A stretch of 64,000 nt of DNA from Scatomonas sp963928055 (GCA_963928055.1 CAWVDN010000001.1:1054001-1118000), one strand, 5' to 3'; counted from the first letter of the stretch, positions 50,420-60,369 are shown. Made by a program: numbers and translations. The notes: generated by a model from the letters alone, not told the origin.

Positions 50420-52291
50420 TTATACTTCCTTGTAGTCCGCGTCCACGACATCGTCATCCCCGCCGCCTGCGTTTCCGCCTGCGTTCTGCTGGGGTCCGGG
50501 ACCTGCCTGGCCTCCCTGATTCTGCTGCTGCATGTTCTCATACATCTTGGTGAACAGGCTCTGGGCGCTCTTCATAAGTTTCTCCTGGCCCGCTTTCAGG
50601 TCTGCCACCTGGGCGTCCGTCATATCGTCCGCCGGTGTATTCTTCAGAGTCTCCTTCAGAGCGTTCAGATCTGCTTCCACCGCTGTCTTGTCGTTGGCGG
50701 AAATCTTATCGCCGGCCTCCTCCAGGGCTTTTTCTACCTGGAATACCGCCGCGTCCGCGTCGTTCCGAGCGTCAATGGCCTCTTTTCTCTTCTTATCCTG
50801 CGCCTCGTACTCGGCAGCCTCTTTCACTGCCCGGTTGATCTCATCCTCGGACATGTTGGATCCGGCAGTAATGGTGATATGCTGTTCCTTGCCGGTTCCC
50901 AGATCCTTGGCGGATACGTTTACGATGCCGTTGGCGTCAATATCAAAGGTAACCTCGATCTGGGGCACGCCTCTTCTTGCAGGCGGGATCCCGTCCAGAC
51001 GGAACTGGCCCAGAGATTTATTATCCTTGGCAAACTTACGCTCGCCCTGTACTACGTTGATATCTACGGCTGTCTGATTATCCGCCGCCGTGGAGAAGAT
51101 CTGGCTCTTCTTGGTGGGGATCGTAGTATTCCGCTCGATCAGCGGAGTCGCGATGCCTCCCATGGTCTCAATGGACAGAGTCAGCGGAGTGACATCCAGC
51201 AGCAGCACATCTCCTGCGCCGGCATCTCCCGCCAGCTTTCCGCCCTGTACGGAAGCGCCCAGAGCCACGCACTCGTCCGGATTCAGGGTCTTGCTGGGCT
51301 CATGGCCGGTCAGCTGTTTCACTTTATCCTGCACCGCCGGAATACGGGTAGAACCGCCTACCAGAAGGACTTTCCCCAGCTCGGAAGCGCTGATGCCCGC
51401 GTCAGACAGAGCTTTTGTCACAGGCTCCGCGGTCAGCTCTACCAGGTCATGGGTCAGTTCGTCAAATTTGGCTTTCGTCAGGTTCATATCCAGGTGCTTC
51501 GGGCCGTCCGCGGTGGCGGTGATGAAGGGCAGGTTGATGTTGGTGGTGGAAGCGCTGGACAGCTCTTTCTTGGCCTTCTCCGCAGCCTCCTTGATCCTCT
51601 GCATCGCCATCTTGTCTCCGGACAGATCGACGCCCTCGTTTTTCTTAAACTCTTCTACGATATAATCTACTACCTTCTGGTCGAAATCATCGCCGCCCAG
51701 ACGGTTGTTTCCGGCCGTTGCCAGAACCTCGATGACGCCGTCGCCGATCTCGATGATGGAGACATCAAAGGTACCGCCGCCCAGGTCGTATACCATGATC
51801 TTCTGCTCGCTCTCGTTGTCCAGGCCGTAAGCCAGAGCAGCGGCAGTAGGCTCGTTGATGATACGCTTTACATCCAGTCCCGCGATCTTTCCCGCGTCCT
51901 TGGTAGCCTGGCGCTGCGCGTCGTTGAAGTAAGCCGGCACAGTGATAACTGCCTCCGTAACCTTCTCGCCCAGATAGTTTTCGGCGTCTGTTTTCATCTT
52001 CTGCAGGATCATTGCGGAAATCTCCTGGGGAGAGTATTTCTTTCCGTCAATATCTACTTTGTAGTCTGTTCCCATATGTCTTTTAATAGAAGAAACAGTC
52101 CTGGTCGCGTTGGTGACTGCCTGACGTTTCGCGGGCTCGCCTACCAGACGCTCGCCGTTCTTGGTAAATGCCACTACCGAAGGCGTGGTCCTGCTTCCCT
52201 CCGCGTTGGCGATCACGGTGGGTTTTCCGCCCTCCATAACGGCCACGCAGCTGTTTGTTGTTCCAAGGTCAATACCGATTATCTTGCTCAT
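50420..52291 (-). CDS. dnaK: Chaperone DnaK
   Basis: A 623-residue Hsp70. ATPase domain: IIGIDLGTTNSCVAVMEGG, IINEPTAAALAYGLD, VYDLGGGTFDVSII, KVLLVGGSTRIPAVQ. Interdomain linker DVLLLDVTPLTLS. The C-terminal tail is Gly/Gln-rich and ends DDVVDADYKEV. It is the central chaperone of the HrcA regulon. Confidence 0.98.
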   Translation of the reverse strand: MSKIIGIDLGTTNSCVAVMEGGKPTVIANAEGSRTTPSVVAFTKNGERLVGEPAKRQAVTNATRTVSSIKRHMGTDYKVDIDGKKYSPQEISAMILQKMKTDAENYLGEKVTEAVITVPAYFNDAQRQATKDAGKIAGLDVKRIINEPTAAALAYGLDNESEQKIMVYDLGGGTFDVSIIEIGDGVIEVLATAGNNRLGGDDFDQKVVDYIVEEFKKNEGVDLSGDKMAMQRIKEAAEKAKKELSSASTTNINLPFITATADGPKHLDMNLTKAKFDELTHDLVELTAEPVTKALSDAGISASELGKVLLVGGSTRIPAVQDKVKQLTGHEPSKTLNPDECVALGASVQGGKLAGDAGAGDVLLLDVTPLTLSIETMGGIATPLIERNTTIPTKKSQIFSTAADNQTAVDINVVQGERKFAKDNKSLGQFRLDGIPPARRGVPQIEVTFDIDANGIVNVSAKDLGTGKEQHITITAGSNMSEDEINRAVKEAAEYEAQDKKRKEAIDARNDADAAVFQVEKALEEAGDKISANDKTAVEADLNALKETLKNTPADDMTDAQVADLKAGQEKLMKSAQSLFTKMYENMQQQNQGGQAGPGPQQNAGGNAGGGDDDVVDADYKEV

Positions 52292-52383
52292 GATTTTTTC
52301 CTCCTGCTGATTTGTTGTTTTCTATCTGAAATCTGTAACTGTCTTTCTTCCGCGGTCCTTTGGGATCCGCTCTGCTGCTTCTG

Positions 52384-53055
52384 TTAATTTGCCACTTTTA
52401 CCATACTGTGGCGCACAACAGAATCTTTATACATATAACCCTTCTGAAACTCCTCCACAACTATGTTTTCGCCTGCGGACGCATCGTCCACATGCATCAC
52501 CGCATTGTGAAGATTGGGGTCGAACTCTTTTCCCACAGCCTCGATGGCAGTGACTCCCAGATCTGTGAGCACCGTAGTCAGCTGTTTGTAGATCTTGTTC
52601 ATACCCTCCACAAAAGGATCCTCCGAATCCTTCGCGGTGGCAAGACCTCTCTCAAAATTATCCACGACCGGAAGGATCTTTTCCACCACGTCCTTGGCTC
52701 CCACCACGTACATGCCGGCTTTTTCCTTCTCCGTGCGCTTCCGGTAATTATCAAACTCGGCCATCTGTCTGGTCAGCTTATCCGTCAGCTCCTCGATCTT
52801 TTCATCTTTTTTATCCTTCTTCTCCTTTTTCCGGCCGAAGAATTTTTTCTCTTTATCTTTTGCGGTTTCCGGCTCAGCCTGGGACTTCTGTTCTTCTCCG
52901 GGAGTTTCCGGCGCCTCTTCCTTTGCAGGCTCCTCTTCTCCGGCAGCGGCCTGTTCCGTTTCCGCCGCTTCTTTTTCCGCCTCCCGGGTTTCCGCCTCTT
53001 TCGTCTCTTCCTGCTCCTGTTCCATTCTGGTATCTTCTTTATCTGCCAAAATCAT
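52384..53055 (-). CDS. grpE: Nucleotide exchange factor GrpE
   Basis: About 223 residues. A long Glu/Lys-rich N-terminal tail (residues 1-75) precedes the coiled coil (LTDKLTRQMAEFDNYRKRTE) and the beta domain (VEAVGKEFDPNLHNAVMHVD, NIVVEEFQKGYMYKDSVVR). It exchanges ADP on DnaK. The exact start is unsure: ATG 53055 follows AAGGTGGAG; GTG 53061 and ATG 53025 are alternatives. Confidence 0.92.
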   Translation of the reverse strand: MILADKEDTRMEQEQEETKEAETREAEKEAAETEQAAAGEEEPAKEEAPETPGEEQKSQAEPETAKDKEKKFFGRKKEKKDKKDEKIEELTDKLTRQMAEFDNYRKRTEKEKAGMYVVGAKDVVEKILPVVDNFERGLATAKDSEDPFVEGMNKIYKQLTTVLTDLGVTAIEAVGKEFDPNLHNAVMHVDDASAGENIVVEEFQKGYMYKDSVVRHSMVKVAN

Positions 53056-53100
53056 CTCCACCTTTCCAGCCTTGCTTCAGCAGCCCGCTTTCCGCTTCTG

Positions 53101-54156
53101 CTATGTGCCCGGCTCATCCTTTTTCTTAAATATGGAATCCAGCTGTACCTTCAGGGTTTTCAGGTTATCTACTACGTTTTCGTAGTCCATCCGCTTGGGA
53201 CCGATGATCCCGATGGTTCCTTTCATGCCCTCACCCAGGTCGTAGCTGGCTGTTACCACAGAGCAGTCGCTCATGGTCTGTATGGGTGACTCTTTACCAA
53301 TATAGATCTGAATGCCGGTCCCGGATGCATCGTCTTCCCCGGGGGAGGTCTCCTTCAGCATATCCACCAGCTCTCTTTTATCCTCCAGGGCAGAGATCAG
53401 CTGGCTGGCCCTGGTGGTGTCCGCCAGTTCCGGATATTTAAAGATATTGGTGGCCCCGCTGGTATAGATGGGCGTGTCTTCCTCATCCCCCTGGATCGCC
53501 TCAGCCACCGTATCCACCACCTGGCCGATGACCTTGCTGTGGATGCCCGCCTGCTGCTTCATTCTCTGGATCATTTCCAGACTGATCTCCCCCAGAGTCA
53601 ACCCGTTCAGCTGGGTGTTCAGCAGCAGATTCAGCTTCAGCAGCTGTTCATCGTCAATGGCTTCTTCCAGATCGATCAGCTGATTTTTCATGAGGTTTCC
53701 CTCGGCCACGATCACTGCCAGCACCTGGGTCTCCGTAACCCGGGACAGCTGGATAAATTTCAGTTTCGTCTGATGGTACACGGGGCCGGTGATCATCGTG
53801 GCGTAATTGGTGTTGGACGCCAAAACTCTGACCACCTGTTTCAGAACTTTTTCCAGGCGGTCAGTTTTTTCGATCATTAATTCTTTAATCTCTGTGACTT
53901 CCTGCTCCTTTTCCTGCATCAGCTCATCGACATATAATCTGTAACCTTTATCGGAAGGAATGCGGCCGGCGGAAGTGTGGGGCTGAAGAATGTAGCCCAT
54001 CTCCTCCAGATCCGACATCTCGTTCCGGATGGTGGCGGAGCTCAGATTCAGATCCGTATATTTGGATATGGTCCGGGAACCTACCGGCTCGCCGGTCTCC
54101 AGATAGGTCTGGATGATGGCCTTTAATATGGTTTTTTTTCTGTCATCCAAATCCAT
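53101..54156 (-). CDS. hrcA: Heat-inducible transcription repressor HrcA
   Basis: A 351-residue repressor. The N-terminal winged helix has LETGEPVGSRTISKYTDLNL, SSATIRNEMSDLEEMGYIL, QPHTSAGRIPSDKGYRLYVD. It binds CIRCE, helped by GroEL. The ATG at 54156 follows AAAGGAG. It heads the operon and represses itself through the CIRCE at 54210-54236 and groSL through 29298-29324. Confidence 0.97.
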   Translation of the reverse strand: MDLDDRKKTILKAIIQTYLETGEPVGSRTISKYTDLNLSSATIRNEMSDLEEMGYILQPHTSAGRIPSDKGYRLYVDELMQEKEQEVTEIKELMIEKTDRLEKVLKQVVRVLASNTNYATMITGPVYHQTKLKFIQLSRVTETQVLAVIVAEGNLMKNQLIDLEEAIDDEQLLKLNLLLNTQLNGLTLGEISLEMIQRMKQQAGIHSKVIGQVVDTVAEAIQGDEEDTPIYTSGATNIFKYPELADTTRASQLISALEDKRELVDMLKETSPGEDDASGTGIQIYIGKESPIQTMSDCSVVTASYDLGEGMKGTIGIIGPKRMDYENVVDNLKTLKVQLDSIFKKKDEPGT

Positions 54157-54209
54157 ATCCCTGAACTCCTTTCGTAAAAAACGGGCATCTGCCCTCGGTT
54201 TTAAGCTTG

Positions 54210-54236
54210 TTAGCACTCAACAAAATAGAGTGCTAA
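54210..54236 (-). promoter_or_regulatory. CIRCE operator of the hrcA-dnaK operon
   Basis: A perfect TTAGCACTC-N9-GAGTGCTAA, just downstream of the hrcA promoter. A further half-site (GAGTGCTAT on the minus strand) lies inside the promoter spacer. Confidence 0.98.
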
Positions 54237-54249
54237 TATCTATGCTCTT

Positions 54250-54278
54250 AAGATAGCACTCTATTTCTTATTTGTCAA
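54250..54278 (-). promoter_or_regulatory. Promoter of the hrcA-dnaK operon
   Basis: TTGACA (54278-54273) and TATCTT (54255-54250), 17-bp spacer, with the CIRCE starting 13 bp downstream of the -10. Confidence 0.8.
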
Positions 54279-54347
54279 CACCTTTTTCTGTGAAAAAATG
54301 CTGTCCCCATGCAGGACCTGTTCCCTGTTCATCCCCCGAGGATCGTA

Positions 54348-56333
54348 TTACTCCAGCTCCTCCAGTGTCTTTTTTAATTCGATCATGCGGTCCCGGAGCT
54401 CTGCGGCGGCCTCGAAATTCAGTTCCGCGGCGGCAGCCTTCATCTGCTTCTGTACTTTTTCGATGAGCTTTTCCAGTTCCTCCCTGCTCATGGATTCCGG
54501 ATCTTTCTCCAGCTTCTCCTCTGTCTTTGCCACCTCCTGGGTGATGCTGATCAGATCCCGGACACTCTTTTCAATGGTCCTGGGGGTGATCCCGTGTTTC
54601 TTATTATATGCCTCCTGCAGCTCCCGGCGTCTGGCAGTCTCTTCCATAGCGATACGCATGGAATCCGTGATCCCGTCCGCGTACATGATCACATGGCCCT
54701 CGGCGTTCCTGGCCGCCCGGCCGATGGTCTGGATCAGAGAGGTTTCCGAACGGAGAAATCCCTCCTTATCCGCATCCAGGATCGCCACCAGGGTGATCTC
54801 CGGGATATCCAGTCCTTCCCGGAGCAGATTGATGCCTACCAGCACGTCAAAAACATCCAGCCGCATATCCCGGATGATCTTGGTTCTCTCCAGCGTGTCC
54901 ACATCCGAGTGGAGATACCGCACCCGGATGCCTGTATCCTTCATGTAATCCGTCAGATCCTCCGCCATGCGTTTGGTCAGGGTGGTGATCAGCACTTTAT
55001 GATGGGCTGCCGTTTCCTTATGGACTTCACTGATAAGATCGTCGATCTGCCCTTCCACCGGCCTCACTTCCACCCGGGGATCCAGAAGCCCCGTAGGCCG
55101 GATGATCTGCTCCGCCCGCAGCATCTCGTGCTCCGCCTCGTACTCCCCGGGAGTCGCCGAGACAAAAAGGATCTGATCGATCTTGCTCTCAAATTCCTGA
55201 AAATTCAGGGGCCGGTTGTCCTTGGCGGAGGGCAGGCGGAAACCGTAGTCCACTAAAGTGGTCTTCCGGGACTGGTCTCCGGAATACATGGCCCCCAGCT
55301 GGGGAATGGTCTTGTGGGACTCGTCAATGATGATCAGAAAGTCCTCCGGGAAAAAGTCCATCAGCGTGTAAGGCGGCTGGCCCGGCTCCAGCCCCGACAG
55401 GTAGCGGGAATAATTCTCAATGCCGGAGCAGACTCCCGTCTCCCGCAGCATCTCAATATCAAAATTGGTCCGTTCCTCGATCCGCTGAGCCTCCAGCAGC
55501 TTATCCTCGCTCTTAAACCAGCGGACACGCTCCTCCAGCTCCTTTTCGATTTCCTTGGTAGCCGCCAGGATAGTATCCATGGGAACTACATAGTGGGAGG
55601 CCGGAGCGATCGCTACATATTTTAAATCTGCCTTGATCTCCCCGGTCAGAGTATCGATCTGGCTGATACGGTCGATCTCATCCCCGAAGAACTCCACCCG
55701 CACGGCGGTATCGCTCTCCTCCGCGGGAATGATCTCCAGCACATCCCCCCGGACCCGGAAGGTACCCCGGTGGAAATCCATCTCATTCCGCTCATACTGA
55801 ATATCAATGAGTTCCCGGATCACCTGATCCCGGTCCTTTTCCATCCCCGGGCGCAGAGAAATGATCATATGTTCATAATCCTTGGGGCTGCCCAGGCCGT
55901 AAATACAGGACACACTGGCCACCACGATCACATCCCGGCGCTCAATGAGAGATGAGGTAGCCGACAGGCGCAGCTTATCGATCTCCTCATTCCGGGAGGA
56001 ATCCTTGGCGATATAGGTGTCCGAGGAAGGCACGTATGCCTCCGGCTGATAATAGTCGTAGTAGGAGACAAAATACTCTACTGCGTTGTTTGGAAAAAAC
56101 TCTTTGAACTCCCCGTAAAGCTGCGCCGCCAGGGTCTTGTTGTGGGCGATGATCAAGGTCGGTTTATTCAGTTGCTGAATGACATTTGCCATGGTAAAGG
56201 TCTTGCCGGAGCCGGTGACACCCAGAAGGGTCTCGCACTGGTTGCCTTCTTTAAAGCCTTTGACCAGTGCCTCGATGGCCTGGGGCTGATCGCCGGTGGG
56301 TTTGTATTCTGATACCAATTCAAAATGATCCAT
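54348..56333 (-). CDS. uvrB: Excinuclease ABC subunit B
   Basis: A 661-residue damage-verification helicase of nucleotide excision repair. Walker A LLGVTGSGKTFTMANVI, the beta-hairpin region YYQPEAYVPSSDTYI, DEXH-type IIIDESHKTIPQ, motif VI QTIGRAARN and a C-terminal UVR domain that binds UvrC (LEKLIEKVQKQMKAAAAELN). uvrA is usually next, but the next gene on the 3' side is the divergent-region hrcA promoter. Confidence 0.97.
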   Translation of the reverse strand: MDHFELVSEYKPTGDQPQAIEALVKGFKEGNQCETLLGVTGSGKTFTMANVIQQLNKPTLIIAHNKTLAAQLYGEFKEFFPNNAVEYFVSYYDYYQPEAYVPSSDTYIAKDSSRNEEIDKLRLSATSSLIERRDVIVVASVSCIYGLGSPKDYEHMIISLRPGMEKDRDQVIRELIDIQYERNEMDFHRGTFRVRGDVLEIIPAEESDTAVRVEFFGDEIDRISQIDTLTGEIKADLKYVAIAPASHYVVPMDTILAATKEIEKELEERVRWFKSEDKLLEAQRIEERTNFDIEMLRETGVCSGIENYSRYLSGLEPGQPPYTLMDFFPEDFLIIIDESHKTIPQLGAMYSGDQSRKTTLVDYGFRLPSAKDNRPLNFQEFESKIDQILFVSATPGEYEAEHEMLRAEQIIRPTGLLDPRVEVRPVEGQIDDLISEVHKETAAHHKVLITTLTKRMAEDLTDYMKDTGIRVRYLHSDVDTLERTKIIRDMRLDVFDVLVGINLLREGLDIPEITLVAILDADKEGFLRSETSLIQTIGRAARNAEGHVIMYADGITDSMRIAMEETARRRELQEAYNKKHGITPRTIEKSVRDLISITQEVAKTEEKLEKDPESMSREELEKLIEKVQKQMKAAAAELNFEAAAELRDRMIELKKTLEELE

Positions 56334-56362
56334 GATCGCTTTCCTTCTCCGCTTAAATCGAT

Positions 56363-57535
56363 TTATTTGTTCAGTATTTCCAGCGCTTTCTCCAGCTGAA
56401 GGTCCTCCTGGGAATCCTCCGGCTGTTCCACGGTCACGTCCGGGGCGATCCCGGTCCCGTGGATATTATTTCCTTTAGGTGTATAATAGTGGGAAACCGT
56501 CAGCCGCAGGACGCTGCCGTCAGACAGCGTAAACAGATCCTGGACGATCCCCTTGCCGAAGGTGGTGGTCCCCACCAGAGTGCCGATACCGTAATCTTTT
56601 ACCGCCCCCGCGAAAATCTCCGAGGCGCTGGCGCTGTCCCCGTTGATCAGCACCGCCAGCGGAATCTCTATGGGCGTTTCTCCGTCACAGGTCTCTTCTG
56701 CCCGGTTCCCGTTTTTATCTTCCGTGTACACGATCAGCCCTTCCGGCAGGATCTGCCGCAGCGTATCGCAGACAGAACTGACCAGGCCGCCCGGATTATC
56801 CCGGAGGTCGATGACCAGCTTTTCCATTCCCTGATCTGTCAGCTCCTGATAGGCCTTCTGAAACTGTTCCGGTGTGACCCCGGTAAAGTTCGTGATCTGA
56901 ATATATCCTGTCTGCCCTTCCAGCATCCGGCTCTCCACAGAGTGCATCTCCACTGTCCCCAGTTCCGTTTCCAGGGTCAGCGGCTCCCCGTTCCGCAGCA
57001 GCTCCAGCCGGATCTTTCCGTCCTCGCTGCCGTTGATCTGCCGGATCACCTGGGAGGTAGTCATTCCCTCTGCGGAGGTTCCGTTGACCGCCGTGATCAC
57101 ATCTCCCGGAAGTACGCCGGCCTTCTCCGCCGGAGAATCCTCCACACATTCCACCACATAGATACTTTCGTCCTCCGCCTTCTGCGAAATGGTGATCCCC
57201 AGCCCGGTGTAGCTTCCTTCCTGTGACTTGCGGAGTTCCTCATACTGTTCCTCTGTATAATAGGCGGAATACGGATCCCCCAGCCCGGTCACCAGACCCA
57301 GATACATATAGTCTGTCAGCAGTTCTTCCTGGTATTCCCCCAGATAATAATGATCGATGATATTTTGGATCTCCCGGGTTTTTCGGTAGGCTCCCGGGCT
57401 GTCCGGGCGGTCCGGCGCCTGGGTGCTCACCGGCAGATACATAAACAGGAAGTACAGAAGCGCCATGGCCAGGCAGGCAGCCACAGCCCCTGTGACAAAA
57501 TATCGGACTTTGCTTTTTCGGTTTAATTCATCCAA
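56363..57535 (-). CDS. S41 family carboxy-terminal processing peptidase
   Basis: A 390-residue CtpA/CtpB-like protease. One N-terminal transmembrane helix (YFVTGAVAACLAMALLYFLF), a PDZ domain (TGLGITISQKAEDESIYVV, AEKAGVLPGDVITAVNG) and the catalytic domain with Ser in NGDSASASEIFAGAVKDYG and Lys in GTTTFGKGIVQDLF. The protease domain faces outside. The start is a TTG at 57535; ATG alternatives are out of frame. It lies between ftsX and uvrB. Confidence 0.92.
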   Translation of the reverse strand: MDELNRKSKVRYFVTGAVAACLAMALLYFLFMYLPVSTQAPDRPDSPGAYRKTREIQNIIDHYYLGEYQEELLTDYMYLGLVTGLGDPYSAYYTEEQYEELRKSQEGSYTGLGITISQKAEDESIYVVECVEDSPAEKAGVLPGDVITAVNGTSAEGMTTSQVIRQINGSEDGKIRLELLRNGEPLTLETELGTVEMHSVESRMLEGQTGYIQITNFTGVTPEQFQKAYQELTDQGMEKLVIDLRDNPGGLVSSVCDTLRQILPEGLIVYTEDKNGNRAEETCDGETPIEIPLAVLINGDSASASEIFAGAVKDYGIGTLVGTTTFGKGIVQDLFTLSDGSVLRLTVSHYYTPKGNNIHGTGIAPDVTVEQPEDSQEDLQLEKALEILNK

Positions 57536-57596
57536 CCTTTTACCCTCTCTTCTTTCCGGAAGCCCGTTGCCGCACTCCGCTGGCAGCTTCTCGTAT

Positions 57597-57630
57597 CAAA
57601 CAAAATGGGACGGAGGTTTCCCCCCGTCCC
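57597..57630 (-). terminator. Terminator between ftsX and the S41 peptidase gene
   Basis: On the minus strand GGGACGGGGG and CCTCCGTCCC pair (one G-U) around a GAAA tetraloop, followed by ATTTTGTTTG. Read-through to the peptidase gene is possible. Confidence 0.8.
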
Positions 57631-57644
57631 CGTAACGTTTTCTC

Positions 57645-58565
57645 TCAGACTTTTAAGTGTTTGCGGATAGTAACCATACTTCCGATGAAACCGATTCCCA
57701 TACCCAGCAGCAGTCCTACCGGCAGCAGCACCCGGAAAATGTTGTTGACCGGGATCAGCCCGTTCATGAACTCATTCAGGATACTGAACCGCTCCAGAAT
57801 ATACTGCACTGCCTGATTATACAGGAAATACAGGGCGGTCAGCGGGATCACCGCGCCGATCAGGCCGATGATGATACCTTCCAATATAAAAGGCAGCCGC
57901 ACAAATGCGTTGGTGGCGCCGATCAGTTTCATAATCCCGATCTCTTCCTTGCGGACGGAAATTCCCACCGCTACGGTATTGCTGATCAGGAACACGGAAA
58001 CCACCAGCAGGATGGCGATGATCACCATAGAAATGATGCTGATCAGCCGGTTCACCATGGACAGCGTAATGGACGCCTGCTCGGAACGGTTTACCTCCCG
58101 GACTCCGTCCAGTCCCTGGATATATTCTACCAGCTCATTCTGGTCTTCCACCGCATGTACGTATACTTCGTAATGAGCGGAATTTGCCAGAGGATTATCA
58201 TTACTCTCCCTGAAAGCTTCTCCTGCCTCTTCATGGCCCTCGAAGTAGTCTTTGGAGAATTCCTCCCAGGCTTCATCCGCGGAGACGTAATTGCAGGAAG
58301 CTACCAGATCTGTTCTCTCCCGGATCTTCTGGCCGATGGTGTCAATGGACGCCTGATCCAGATCCTCCTGGAAGAAAACAGTGATCCCCACATTGCTTTC
58401 CACGTTTCTCACCAGATAGGTAAAATTCATTACCAGAGCGAAAAACAGTCCGAAAAGAAAAATGCAGGCGCTCATAGTGATAATGGAAGCCAGAGAAAAC
58501 ATCTTATTTCTGCCGATGTTCTTAACACCCTGTCTTGTGCTGTATCCGATCGTACTAATCCTCAA
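57645..58565 (-). CDS. ftsX: Cell-division protein FtsX
   Basis: About 306 residues, four transmembrane helices (one near residues 28-50 and three in the last third), with a large extracellular loop between helices 1 and 2. With FtsE it couples ATP binding to cell-wall hydrolase activity at the septum. I prefer the TTG at 58565 (MRISTIGYSTRQG), with AAGGTG 6 bp upstream, over a GTG three codons earlier. It overlaps the ftsE 3' end. Confidence 0.93.
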   Translation of the reverse strand: MRISTIGYSTRQGVKNIGRNKMFSLASIITMSACIFLFGLFFALVMNFTYLVRNVESNVGITVFFQEDLDQASIDTIGQKIRERTDLVASCNYVSADEAWEEFSKDYFEGHEEAGEAFRESNDNPLANSAHYEVYVHAVEDQNELVEYIQGLDGVREVNRSEQASITLSMVNRLISIISMVIIAILLVVSVFLISNTVAVGISVRKEEIGIMKLIGATNAFVRLPFILEGIIIGLIGAVIPLTALYFLYNQAVQYILERFSILNEFMNGLIPVNNIFRVLLPVGLLLGMGIGFIGSMVTIRKHLKV

Positions 58566-59241
58566 CGTAGACACCTTCTTTTTCGTCGCTGATGATGACG
58601 CCTTTCCGCAGCCGGATCACCCGTTTTCTCATGGAGTTTACAATCTCCCGGTTGTGGGTAACCACCAGTACTGTCGTGCCTCTCGCGTTGATCTCTTCCA
58701 GCAGTTTCATGATCTCGGCGGAATTCTTGGGATCCAGGTTTCCTGTAGGCTCGTCAGCCAGAAGAATGTCGGGCCGGTTGACCAGAGCCCTGGCCAGAGC
58801 CACCCTCTGCTGCTCGCCTCCGGAAAGCTCCTTGGGTTTTGAGCGGTATTTACCCGCCAGACCCACCAGAGTCAGAACCTCCGGAACGCGTTTCTTGATC
58901 ACCCGGTTGGGTTTCTCAATGACCCTCTGGGCGAAGGCAACGTTCTCGTAAACATTTCTATCCTTCAAAAGCCGGAAATCCTGAAATACGACGCCAACTC
59001 CCCGGCGGTATTTCGGAATCTTCCTTCTGGGCAGTTTGTTGAGGTTCTGATGATTCACCTGTATGGTTCCCGATGTGGGATCCAGTTCCTTCAGCAGGAG
59101 CTTGATCAGGGTAGATTTTCCGGAACCGCTGTTTCCTACCACGAAAACGAATTCCCCTTTTTCAATGTGCAAGGAGATGTTGTTAATCGCCGGCTGGCTC
59201 TTACCATCATACTGCTTGCTGACACTGTCTAAAGTTATCAT
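58555..59241 (-). CDS. ftsE: Cell-division ATP-binding protein FtsE
   Basis: A 228-residue ABC ATPase: Walker A VVGNSGSGKSTLIKLL, Q-loop VVFQDFRLLKDR, signature LSGGEQQRVALARAL, Walker B ILLADEPTGNLD, switch His in VVTHNREIV. Partner of FtsX, whose start overlaps this gene. Confidence 0.97.
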   Translation of the reverse strand: MITLDSVSKQYDGKSQPAINNISLHIEKGEFVFVVGNSGSGKSTLIKLLLKELDPTSGTIQVNHQNLNKLPRRKIPKYRRGVGVVFQDFRLLKDRNVYENVAFAQRVIEKPNRVIKKRVPEVLTLVGLAGKYRSKPKELSGGEQQRVALARALVNRPDILLADEPTGNLDPKNSAEIMKLLEEINARGTTVLVVTHNREIVNSMRKRVIRLRKGVIISDEKEGVYVED

Positions 59242-59280
59242 TCTTTTCCTCCCGTAAAATTTTGCGGAACCCCCGGCTTG

Positions 59281-60369
59281 TCAATAGTCCAGGGTTTCCA
59301 TATATTTCATATATCTTACGACCATCAGGGCGATCTTGAAGGTGATGGCATCCTCAAACACCCTCAGGTCCAGGCCGGTGCTCTTCTGGAGCTTATCCAG
59401 CCGATATACGAGCGTATTGCGGTGAATGTACAGCTGTCTGGATGTCTCTGATACATTCAGGTTATTTTCGAAAAATTTATCGATGGTAGTCAATGTCTCC
59501 GCGTCAAAATCATCGGGAGACTTATTCTCGAAAATCTCTTTGATAAACATCTTGCACAGCGGGATCGGCAGCTGGTAGATCAGCCTTCCGATTCCCAGAG
59601 AGCTGTAGGCAATGATATTCCTGTCGTCGAAAAAGATCTTTCCCACATCCAGGGCGGCTCTGGCCTCCTTATACGAGCGGGACACTTCTTTCAGTTCTTT
59701 TACAATGGTGCCGTAGGCAATCCGGGTCATATCTTCCCCGTTTCTTCCCACCACGTCCAGAACCGCGGCAGCGATCTTATTTGCCTGAGTATAATCCTCC
59801 CCCGGCGCCAGTTCTTTTACGATAATGATGCTCTTTTCGTCCACCGCCGTGATAAAATCTCCCGACTTGCTTCCGAAAAGATTCTTAATATTCTCCAGGG
59901 TCCCCTGATCCCGATCCGGGCTGGCCTCCAGGATGAAGACCACTCTTCTCGCTTCTATATCAATATGAAGCTTTTTGGCCCTGTTGTATATGTCTACCAG
60001 CAGCAGATTATCCAGCAGCAGGTTCTTGATAAAGTTATCTTTATCAAAGCGCTCTTTGTAGGCCGTCAGCAGGCCCTGCAGCTGAAAGGTGGCCATTTTC
60101 CCCACCAGATAATTTTCATCGCTGTCTCCCCGGGCAATGAGGATGTATTCCAGCTGATGCTCATCGTAAACTTTAAAAAACTGATAATTTTTCATGGTCT
60201 GAGAATCCGCCGGGGACTGAGCGAAGCTCACGACGTCCTCCCGGGTGATCTCGGATTCCGGAAAAGTGGAAACAAGCACCTTGCCCTCCACATCCAGAAC
60301 ACCCATATCTACTTTCGAAATGTTTTTTAAACCTTCTATCGTGTTCTGCAGAATCTGGTTTGATATCAT
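59281..60369 (-). CDS. CdaR/PucR-type helix-turn-helix regulator
   Basis: A 362-residue regulator with an N-terminal sensory part (residues about 1-110, starting NQILQNTIEGLKNISKVDMG), a middle GGDEF-like CdaR region (YGTIVKELKEVSRSYKEARA) and a C-terminal PucR helix-turn-helix (DKFFENNLNVSETSRQLYIH, RNTLVYRLDKLQKSTGLDLR). The family includes sugar-diacid regulators, but the ligand here cannot be told. It is upstream of ftsE on the same strand with a 39-bp gap. The 60388-60495 gap shows no clear promoter. Confidence 0.87.
   Translation of the reverse strand: MISNQILQNTIEGLKNISKVDMGVLDVEGKVLVSTFPESEITREDVVSFAQSPADSQTMKNYQFFKVYDEHQLEYILIARGDSDENYLVGKMATFQLQGLLTAYKERFDKDNFIKNLLLDNLLLVDIYNRAKKLHIDIEARRVVFILEASPDRDQGTLENIKNLFGSKSGDFITAVDEKSIIIVKELAPGEDYTQANKIAAAVLDVVGRNGEDMTRIAYGTIVKELKEVSRSYKEARAALDVGKIFFDDRNIIAYSSLGIGRLIYQLPIPLCKMFIKEIFENKSPDDFDAETLTTIDKFFENNLNVSETSRQLYIHRNTLVYRLDKLQKSTGLDLRVFEDAITFKIALMVVRYMKYMETLDY

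Noticed and set aside
49310..52387. 1025-codon plus-strand frame opposite dnaJ and dnaK
   Set aside because: A shadow of two highly conserved chaperone genes; no start signal or domains.
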